NCBI GenBank assembly: GCA_963922455.1 | Contig: CAWUIO010000022.1 | Span: 1-64,000 of the forward strand | Source: CAWUIO01 sp963922455 | Lineage (GTDB): Bacteria; Bacteroidota; Bacteroidia; Cytophagales; Microscillaceae | DNA length: 64,000 nt | Direction: 5' to 3' | Part shown: positions 57,383-64,000 of the stretch, in pieces | Layout of the letters: each line of letters opens with the position of its first letter | How positions within the stretch are numbered: position 1 is the stretch's first letter | Notes under the pieces: model-generated | What the model saw: the letters and a program-made list of their open reading frames with translations, nothing else | What the model was told of the DNA's origin: nothing | Databases searched by the model: none | Made by a program: the position numbers and the translations under genes

Positions 57383-59173
57383 ATGAAACCTTCGTACCTG
57401 GCCAATTTGGTAGCCCTTTGTGCCCAATCAGGGCTCAAAAACTTGGTATTATCCCCGGGTTCCCGGGTGGCTCCATTAGCCTTGGCCTTCGATGCCCATC
57501 CTCAAATCCAAACGCATAGTGTTGTTGATGAAAGAGCTGCCGCATTCATAGCCTTAGGCATGAGTCAACAATTTTTGAGCCAAGCCCGGAAAATTCTTAC
57601 AAATCCCCTACCTCTGGTAGGGATTGCTTGTACATCGGGGAGTGCTTTGTACAATTATGCGCCCGCGGTAGCCGAAGCATTTTTTCAACAAGTGCCCCTG
57701 CTTATCTTAAGTGCCGACCGCCCTCCCGAGTGGATCAACCAATGGGACGGGCAAACCATTTTTCAAGCCGAAATATACGGAAAACATGTGAAGGGCAGTT
57801 TCCAAATGCCCGTCGACATGGCCCATCCTGATGCCCAATGGCATGCGCAAAGGATGATGCAAGAAGCCATAGAGCTAGCCCGATTGGCTCCTTGTGGGCC
57901 CGTTCATATCAACTTTCCGTTTCGGGAGCCCTTTTACCCGGAAACCGGAGAAACTTGGGTGGCTGATGGAAACACCCAGGCCCGGGAGTTTTGGCCTGCC
58001 CGCATGGAGGTGCCCAAATCACAATGGGGCACCTTACTGGATACCTTCTTGGCCCAGGAAAAAATTTTAATTATCGGCGGTCAGCACACGTACTCACCTA
58101 ATCTTTGTAAGAGTCTCAACTTATTACGACATGATTTTAAAATTCCTATCTTGGGAGACCTGATAAGCAACCTGCATAGTATTCCCGAGTCTATCCAGCA
58201 TCATGATTTATTTTTGAGGCCTAACCTAGGCGATTGGGAAGGGGCCCTCCGCCCTGATTTATTGATCACCTTTGGCTTATCGGTGCTTTCCAAGCCTCTA
58301 AAAAAAATTCTAAGAAGGTACCCGCCCCAACAACATTGGCATATCAGCCCCGACACTCAAGTAGCCGATACCTTTCAGTCTCTCACTCGAATTATTCAAT
58401 GTAAGCCCGAAGATTTTTTTGAACGAATCTACGGAGACTTGGATTTTCATACGATGTTGGAGCGTGATGAGGAAGGTGAAGAAAGACCATACTATGTCCA
58501 ATGGCAGGAAAAAGAAGAACAAGCCAAACAATACAGGTACCATTTTAATTTTGAAGCGCAAGCCTGGTCTGAGCTGGAAGCTTTCAGCTTGGTCATGGAG
58601 GCGGTGCCAAAACACGCACAATGTCATTTGGCCAATAGTATGCCAGTACGTTACGCCAATCTCATGCCATGGGAAGGGTATTTGGAAGAGGCTACGGGCC
58701 TATTGGCCCAACCTGAGGTATTTGCCAACCGAGGTACCAGTGGAATTGATGGGGCAAACAGCACGGCTTTGGGAGCAGCTTTGGCCCGTCCCGATATTCC
58801 TTGTGTTTTATTAACTGGTGATCTGGCCTTTTTTTATGACCGCAATGGGCTATGGGTGCCGCAAATCCCTCCAAACCTCCGCATTATCTTGTTTAATAAC
58901 CAGGGAGGTAACATTTTTCGCTTGATCCCAGGCCCCCGGGAGCAACCGGGTTTTGAGAGATTATTTGAAACCCCTCATCAATTGAAAGCAAAGAATACCT
59001 GCCAAGATATGGGCTTAAGCTATGTATTCGCCCAAAATCGAGTAGATTTGGTGAGGTATTTGGAAGAGTTCTTTCAAGAGGCCCATCCTCCTGGTTTATT
59101 AGAAATTTTTACAGACCGAGAGCAAAATGCCGAAGTGTACCATACGTATCTTCAAGGCTTCTCTCTGAAATAA
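57383..59173 (+). CDS. menD: 2-succinyl-5-enolpyruvyl-6-hydroxy-3-cyclohexene-1-carboxylate synthase MenD
   Basis: About 596 residues from the ATG at 57383; an in-frame TTG 21 bp upstream adds only seven residues. MenD adds a succinyl semialdehyde unit from 2-oxoglutarate to isochorismate, using thiamine diphosphate, in menaquinone synthesis. The catalytic glutamate lies in VVDERAAAFIALG, and LVLSPGSRVAPLALAF is the MenD opening signature. The C-terminal thiamine-diphosphate region is DIPCVLLTGDLAFFYDRNGLW and IILFNNQGGNIFRLIPG. No other men genes are in the window. The presence of this gene fits respiration with menaquinone, as usual in Bacteroidota. Confidence 0.95.
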   Translation: MKPSYLANLVALCAQSGLKNLVLSPGSRVAPLALAFDAHPQIQTHSVVDERAAAFIALGMSQQFLSQARKILTNPLPLVGIACTSGSALYNYAPAVAEAFFQQVPLLILSADRPPEWINQWDGQTIFQAEIYGKHVKGSFQMPVDMAHPDAQWHAQRMMQEAIELARLAPCGPVHINFPFREPFYPETGETWVADGNTQAREFWPARMEVPKSQWGTLLDTFLAQEKILIIGGQHTYSPNLCKSLNLLRHDFKIPILGDLISNLHSIPESIQHHDLFLRPNLGDWEGALRPDLLITFGLSVLSKPLKKILRRYPPQQHWHISPDTQVADTFQSLTRIIQCKPEDFFERIYGDLDFHTMLERDEEGEERPYYVQWQEKEEQAKQYRYHFNFEAQAWSELEAFSLVMEAVPKHAQCHLANSMPVRYANLMPWEGYLEEATGLLAQPEVFANRGTSGIDGANSTALGAALARPDIPCVLLTGDLAFFYDRNGLWVPQIPPNLRIILFNNQGGNIFRLIPGPREQPGFERLFETPHQLKAKNTCQDMGLSYVFAQNRVDLVRYLEEFFQEAHPPGLLEIFTDREQNAEVYHTYLQGFSLK

Positions 59174-59288
59174 GCCCCAGTAAAGGAAGAAGGTAAGATA
59201 GACTGGCCCCATGCATTTGCAAGCTAAATAAATGGATATTGTATTAATTTATTGGCTACTTTATCGTTCATGTAAAAACGCGCAACCT

Positions 59289-60590
59289 ATGAAAGCAAAC
59301 TACTTCCCCCCGCTAGTTTATGGATTATTCATCTGCCTGACGGCTTGTGTATCATCAGATCCTAGCCCGGGAAATAATAGTAGCTTTGTAAAGTTTTTTG
59401 GCGGAGCTGCCAATAATCAAGCTTTTGCCTTAGCCGAGACTCCTGATGGTGGCTTTGTAGTAGTAGGCTCCAGTGACACGCTTGTACAAGGAGTGCTCCG
59501 CTCTTCTCGAATGTTTATTGCCAAAACCGATGTTGATGGAAACCGGGTATGGCAATATCCTAGCCTAGAAACCTCAGATACGCTTTTTCAACCAGCCGAA
59601 GGCACTATTGAGGAAGCCCGGGATGTTATTATCAATAACCGGGGCAATATTTTAGTACTGGGTTTTAAAGCAAACTTGGTAGAAGGGGGCGAGTTTCGCG
59701 AGGTAAAGTTTACCTTGAATGAACTAGATCAAGAGGGGGGCTGTGTGCGCTGTGGCCTGGAGTTTGACAGCTTGGACCTGCGGGTAGAAGGCGATTTTTT
59801 CTTAAATCAGTCGGCCGAAAATGGCGATATTCTCATGCTGGCCAATACCCGAAGGGAAGATAGCCTGAGCGGTGAAAATACCAACTCGGATATTTATTTT
59901 GTGAAAACCACGGCCGATTATGAGCTGATCACGCAAAACGTCTTGGGCTTAGAAAACCAAGATGATCCCGCGGGCCGGATTATATTTTCCGGTACCGATT
60001 TTCTTTGGTGTGGAACCGCTCAGCGACCGACTAGTTCGGCCATGCGCATTTCCCGCTTAAATCAGTTTGGAGGGATTCGCTGGGATTTTCTGTACGGGAA
60101 TGCCGATTTAGGAGAAAACGATTTGATAGATCAAACCGGGATCGATATACAACCGGATTCCACGGGTGGGCAAGATGGATTTATTGCCATAGGTACAAGC
60201 AATGAGGGAGGGGGGCAAAACATATTTGTCCAACGCATCCTGGATAATGGAGAGGTTCGGGAAACTGGCCAAATCATTAACTTAGAAGGGAGCCAAACCG
60301 TGCGATCGCTAGCCCCTACCCAAGATGGAGGTTTTATCCTTACCGGGAGTAATTCACTGGAAGGGGGCAATGAATCAGATGTTTTATTACTCAAGTTAAA
60401 CCCAGATTTGAGCGTTGCCGAGGGCTTTCCCAAGATTTTTGGGGTCAATGATGCCGACCGGACCGACGAAGGTATGTTGGTGAGACAGTCTAGCTTAGAC
60501 CAAGGATTTCTCATTGTCGCAACCATCGATTTTAGGAACAACCAAATAATTGGGGTTTTCAAGACGGATGCCTCCGGTAATTTGCAGTAG
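59289..60590 (+). CDS. Lipoprotein with propeller-like repeats, unknown function
   Basis: About 434 residues from the ATG at 59289, chosen over the frame's ATG at 59232 because it gives a proper lipoprotein signal (MKANYFPPLVYGLFICLTAC, lipidated Cys at residue 20). The mature protein holds repeated segments with the pattern (L/T)xDGGF(V/I)(V/L)xGS, for example AETPDGGFVVVGSSDTL, QDGFIAIGTSNEGG, and QDGGFILTGSNSLEGG, each followed by a DVLLLKL-like strand, suggesting a seven-bladed beta-propeller at the cell surface. Function unknown. A structured repeat and the giant adhesin gene follow on the same strand. Confidence 0.75.
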   Translation: MKANYFPPLVYGLFICLTACVSSDPSPGNNSSFVKFFGGAANNQAFALAETPDGGFVVVGSSDTLVQGVLRSSRMFIAKTDVDGNRVWQYPSLETSDTLFQPAEGTIEEARDVIINNRGNILVLGFKANLVEGGEFREVKFTLNELDQEGGCVRCGLEFDSLDLRVEGDFFLNQSAENGDILMLANTRREDSLSGENTNSDIYFVKTTADYELITQNVLGLENQDDPAGRIIFSGTDFLWCGTAQRPTSSAMRISRLNQFGGIRWDFLYGNADLGENDLIDQTGIDIQPDSTGGQDGFIAIGTSNEGGGQNIFVQRILDNGEVRETGQIINLEGSQTVRSLAPTQDGGFILTGSNSLEGGNESDVLLLKLNPDLSVAEGFPKIFGVNDADRTDEGMLVRQSSLDQGFLIVATIDFRNNQIIGVFKTDASGNLQ

Positions 60591-60609
60591 GCATCGATGA
60601 ACAGGATTT

Positions 60610-60746
60610 GGGGCTTGCCTGGGCACTAAGTAAGGTGCAAGCGAAGCCATTCGGGCCAGCCCAGGCCGGGCTAGCCAGCAAAGCCGGAGCCGGCTCCCCC
60701 GCAAACCCACTGCGGTCTCCGCCCTTCGGGTGGCTATCCCTAAGCC
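60610..60746 (-). repeat. 137-bp structured intergenic element, subfamily B (R14)
   Basis: Left end GGGGCTTGCC, right end CCCTAAGCC (GGCTT:AAGCC closing pair). Tip hairpin CCC-GAA-GGG; second stem CGGAG:CTCCG; internal stem GCCTGGGC with GCCCAGGC. It lies 78 bp before the adhesin start. Confidence 0.92.
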
Positions 60747-60823
60747 AAAGCGTTTGATTTAATTTAGATAATAAAGATTTAATCTCATAAAATAGAAGCA
60801 CTATACTAAATTTTACGGCAGCC

Positions 60824-63800
60824 ATGAGAAAGGTATTTTTGTTTTGTATTTCTTTTCTCACGATATATTTCGTGGAATGGAGCTCTCTTGACTTACTAGC
60901 CCAAGAAGTCATTACCGTCAGTACAGGCCTCAACCAAACCAGCCTGGCCGAATTAGATCAAGTCACCTTCACTATAGACATTGATTTTTCGGCTAGCAAT
61001 AATGATAACCTGGTCATCGATATTACAGGACAGGGAAGTGCCACTTTAAATACCGACTACACCCTATCCACGGCCACGGCAGAAGCCACCTTTGCCGGAA
61101 ATTTAAGTACCCTTACTGTATCCCATCCCAACCCCGGAAATGCAGCATCCTTGACGGTCACGATTGACCTGGACCTCCCAAATGATAATGCCATAAACAA
61201 TAGTTCAAGAGACTTTAATGTCTTCTTTTCCCTAGCGGGCGATAATGCAACTAACTGGAATTTTAGTGATAATACACGCGACGACGAAGACAGCTACCGC
61301 CTTTTTGATGCAACACTAGTAATCTTAGAAGACATCACCCAAGTGGTGGGGATTAACGAGTTTACCCAAAACAGCATCCCGGAAGGTACCATTGCCACCG
61401 TAAACCTCTCCGTAAACTTTACCGCCGGCTCCCCAGGTATGCTGGATATTGGGATCCTTTTTGACGAAGATAATGGCAATTACACCCTAGTTCGGGGCAA
61501 TTCGGACGATTATGATATTAGTGTAGCCGGAGCAAGTTTAGTAGGTACCGCTGGAGTAGATGAACGGATACGGGTAAGCAAACCAGGCGCTAATGGAGGG
61601 GTCGTATTGGTTACCTTAGACCTAGATATTAAAGATGATGGTTTGGTAAACTTAAATAGAACCAATAAAAGGCTTAATATCGAGTTCAGCATAGAGAATG
61701 GGGTGCCCTGGATTCTTCCCACGGGAAGTAAAACGCAAATGCTTTTGAGTAACCCTGGGTTTCAAATCCAGGATATGAATACCATCACCATCACCCCCAA
61801 TCGCTCTTTTATTCAAAGACTGGAACCCGATAATGGTTTTGCCAATGAAGACGTCATTCTCAATATAAACGGCGAAGCGGATGCCGATTATCAAATTACC
61901 CTAGATCGGGATGGGCCCAATAGTGATAATAATGGGAATAATGATTATCAAATTAACGGCCAAAATGTTGGCAATAGCAATGTGGTGCTTAATATCCTCG
62001 CCGACCAAAATTCCGAAACGGTCACCTTTAATGTCAGAGCTGATGGACTGGATAGCGACAACCCCGAGGTGTTTACCTACGAAATAACCAACGGGGACTC
62101 CCGGATCAACAGCAATGGTGACCTGGTACTCATTATTGTAGATGCCGATGTTACCCAGATTTCAAATAATGACTTTGCGATTTCTTCTGGGAGTGTCAGT
62201 ACCGGAATTGGCGGCTTAGAAGAGCGCGTAATCATATCCCAATTGGATGTAGATAATAATACAGAAATCCCCTTCATCTGCGAACCTCGGGCCAATTTTT
62301 CCCAATTTTTAGTAGACTATGACAATGTTTTTTATACGGGTGGCCCCCAAGTCGTTACCGCAGGTGGAAGCCCCTTACTTTTTCCTTTGACTAGTGACAC
62401 AGTATCGATCACCTATGTTCTTGCAGATAACGTACTTCTTATTCAAGCGGATGATGATATAAGAATCCGAGCCGAATTTGATGGGACGGGTGGCTCAGGA
62501 ACGGTGGTTACAGGAGATCTGGATATGGTATTGGCCAACGACTTTGTTGTTTTACAAACCGATCCTCTCTGCCAAGGGCGTCCCGTGCGCTTGACTTTGG
62601 AAGCATCCTTTATCCCTACCTTTGTGGATAGGTCTTTGTTATTATTCGGCCCAGGCATACAGTCGGACAGGTTATGTCCCGGTTTGCCTGGATGTAGTGG
62701 CAATCTTACTTCCAATAATCCCGATGCCGCTTGTGATAACCCCACGTGCCTCAGTCCTAATGCCGCCACCCAGTTTGAGTTTATACCCCTGGATGCCGGT
62801 AATCACGTCATCCAGGCATTTTCCAATCAAGGTGATGTCTCCCAAGCCATTTTGGTAAACGGAGTAGCCGATAGCTTGCCCATGATTGCCAACCTCAATA
62901 ATGTGTCTATTGTGGGGCAAACAATTTGTAATAATAATGTAAATGATCTAGAGATAGAGATACAACTAGATCCTATCAGTCCCCAACCCGTAAGCGCGGG
63001 CATGTTGCTCGTTGTAAATGACAATGATTCCATTGTGTACGAAACCCCCGACCCTAATCCAGGTATACGTACCAATATTACGATTCCGATTGATACCCTA
63101 CCCGAGGGTACTTATACCATTGTGTATGAAGCCCGGGACGATTGTGATAATGGAGATACTACGGCTGTCTTTAATGTGCTGGCCGGTCCGGCAGTCAATA
63201 GTCTGGGGATCAGCAATAATTGCTCAGGCCAGGAAACTACTTTTAACCCCCAACTCAAAGGGGGGGTGAATGCTGTACCCGATCTGACCCGCCTCGTTTG
63301 GAATTGGGACTTTGGCGATGGACAATCCTTTCAAGTAAGAAACAGTGCCTCAGTGCCCGTAGTAAGCCACGTGTATTCTAATGCTCGGCCTTTCAACCTG
63401 AGGCTTACCATTACCGATACCCTCAACAATGTATGCCCCTTTGTGTTAGATACGACCATCGTGATTGATGAAACCCCCTCTCCAAGCTTTGCCATCACCC
63501 AAAGATGTGATAATGCGAGTAGCTTGCTAAGCCCTAGTGGAGATTACTCAAATTTTCCTCTCAATACCGATATCGAATGGCAGTGGACAGTACGCGAAAT
63601 TAGTAGCCTATCTCCTGATACCATGGAGGTAAAAGTGGGCACAGCCACCAACCCCAATGCTGGTAATTTTGATTATCCATTTCCGGGAGCCGGAACCTAC
63701 GAAGTAAATTTACAAGTGGGCGTAACCAATACCACATCTGCCTGTACGGAGTCAAACACCCAGATTATTAATATCCTTCCATTCATAGAGGTAAGTTCAG

Positions 63801-64000
63801 ACAGCCTCTATGCCGAAACCTTTACAGGTACTACTGCCACCTGGTTTGCGGGCCCGAATCCCGATTCGGCCAGTTGGGAATTGAGGGCCCGGGACGGTAC
63901 TGGCTTTCCCGGAGGAAGCGATAGGGCCTGGGTAACCTTTATTGATGCAAATGAGGTTGATGCTTTGGGAAGTCAGTACTTCGATCTGGATACGTCCTTT
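60824..64000 (+). CDS. Giant secreted adhesin-like protein with PKD domain (3' end beyond window)
   Basis: At least 1059 codons from the ATG at 60824, with no stop in frame to the right edge. A signal peptide (MRKVFLFCISFLTIYFVEW, ending LLAQ) is followed by several beta-sandwich modules with Asp/Asn-rich loops (LDLDIKDDGLVNLNRT, QITLDRDGPNSDNNGNN), which suggests calcium binding. Phrases such as NSIPEGTIATVNL and AEPDNGFANEDVILNI-like units resemble Calx-beta or cadherin-type repeats. A PKD domain is recognised by WNWDFGDGQSF (residues about 826-836) with VSHVYSNARPFNLRLTITD. The last part in view (DSLYAETFTGTTATWFAG) looks like the start of a further domain. Large proteins of this kind usually carry a type IX sorting domain at the C-terminus, which lies outside the window. 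Probably a surface adhesin. Confidence 0.8.
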   Translation, partial: MRKVFLFCISFLTIYFVEWSSLDLLAQEVITVSTGLNQTSLAELDQVTFTIDIDFSASNNDNLVIDITGQGSATLNTDYTLSTATAEATFAGNLSTLTVSHPNPGNAASLTVTIDLDLPNDNAINNSSRDFNVFFSLAGDNATNWNFSDNTRDDEDSYRLFDATLVILEDITQVVGINEFTQNSIPEGTIATVNLSVNFTAGSPGMLDIGILFDEDNGNYTLVRGNSDDYDISVAGASLVGTAGVDERIRVSKPGANGGVVLVTLDLDIKDDGLVNLNRTNKRLNIEFSIENGVPWILPTGSKTQMLLSNPGFQIQDMNTITITPNRSFIQRLEPDNGFANEDVILNINGEADADYQITLDRDGPNSDNNGNNDYQINGQNVGNSNVVLNILADQNSETVTFNVRADGLDSDNPEVFTYEITNGDSRINSNGDLVLIIVDADVTQISNNDFAISSGSVSTGIGGLEERVIISQLDVDNNTEIPFICEPRANFSQFLVDYDNVFYTGGPQVVTAGGSPLLFPLTSDTVSITYVLADNVLLIQADDDIRIRAEFDGTGGSGTVVTGDLDMVLANDFVVLQTDPLCQGRPVRLTLEASFIPTFVDRSLLLFGPGIQSDRLCPGLPGCSGNLTSNNPDAACDNPTCLSPNAATQFEFIPLDAGNHVIQAFSNQGDVSQAILVNGVADSLPMIANLNNVSIVGQTICNNNVNDLEIEIQLDPISPQPVSAGMLLVVNDNDSIVYETPDPNPGIRTNITIPIDTLPEGTYTIVYEARDDCDNGDTTAVFNVLAGPAVNSLGISNNCSGQETTFNPQLKGGVNAVPDLTRLVWNWDFGDGQSFQVRNSASVPVVSHVYSNARPFNLRLTITDTLNNVCPFVLDTTIVIDETPSPSFAITQRCDNASSLLSPSGDYSNFPLNTDIEWQWTVREISSLSPDTMEVKVGTATNPNAGNFDYPFPGAGTYEVNLQVGVTNTTSACTESNTQIINILPFIEVSSDSLYAETFTGTTATWFAGPNPDSASWELRARDGTGFPGGSDRAWVTFIDANEVDALGSQYFDLDTSF

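Noticed and set aside
1635..60746. The dispersed elements as a CRISPR array or as simple REP palindromes
   Set aside because: Copies are kilobases apart with no spacer pattern, and at about 131 bp with a closing helix they are far longer than REP units.
1635..60746. The dispersed elements as ordinary Rho-independent terminators
   Set aside because: Many are upstream of genes or between divergent genes, lack T runs, and have a conserved core that terminators do not need.

Overview
The window reads as chromosomal DNA of a Bacteroidota bacterium, probably of the Saprospiria/Cytophagia type. The order is an inference. The main evidence is a secreted peptidase with a C-terminal type IX secretion sorting domain (9880-12822), a short 288-residue RpoD-type primary sigma factor, promoter-like TTG-N20-TAnnTTTG sequences, many LxxC lipoproteins, a GWxTD protein, a LIC11966-type surface protein, and a two-component-type propeller sensor. 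Gene density is ordinary, and no tRNA, rRNA, CRISPR array or intact transposase gene was seen.

Layout. 1-905: an AT-rich lipoprotein gene between two 39-bp direct repeats. 914-5490: Uma2-type nuclease, radical SAM/SPASM protein, lipocalin-like protein, TPR membrane protein and small unknown proteins. 5851-12822: ComEC, GAPDH and the large type IX-secreted peptidase. 12875-18691: methyltransferase, beta-lactamase-fold serine hydrolase, leucine-rich repeat protein, GWxTD lipoprotein and 2OG-Fe(II) oxygenase. 18942-27918: DUF389 membrane protein, LIC11966-type protein with a Prc/S41 protease, a two-component pair, a thioesterase and RsmG. 27972-30673: a BlaR1-like/BlaI-like pair with three operator dyads. 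30991-38716: kynurenine 3-monooxygenase, TlpA-like thioredoxin, a GAF protein paired with a cyclic-nucleotide-binding histidine kinase, and RpoD. 38787-50523: lipocalin-like paralogue, exonuclease-DnaE fusion, acyl-CoA dehydrogenase, third lipocalin-like paralogue, TANGO2/NRDE protein, MFS transporter and LRR-zinc protein. 50795-59173: pentapeptide-repeat protein, propeller-SpoIIE phosphatase facing SiaB/SiaC homologues (a putative partner switch), and MenD. 59289-64000: a lipoprotein and a giant PKD-type adhesin that runs off the right edge.

The most unusual feature is a family of about 131-bp GC-rich intergenic elements: 13 full copies and one mini-copy, in both orientations, about one per 5 kb. 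Their ends pair as GGCTT:AAGCC in nine copies and GGCTG:CAGCC in four, with no mixed copy. An internal stem differs in sequence between copies but stays self-complementary, and one subfamily has two further hairpins with compensatory changes. This is strong by-eye evidence for selection on folding, so the element is either a structured RNA or a mobile element that must fold. I do not recognise it as a described family.
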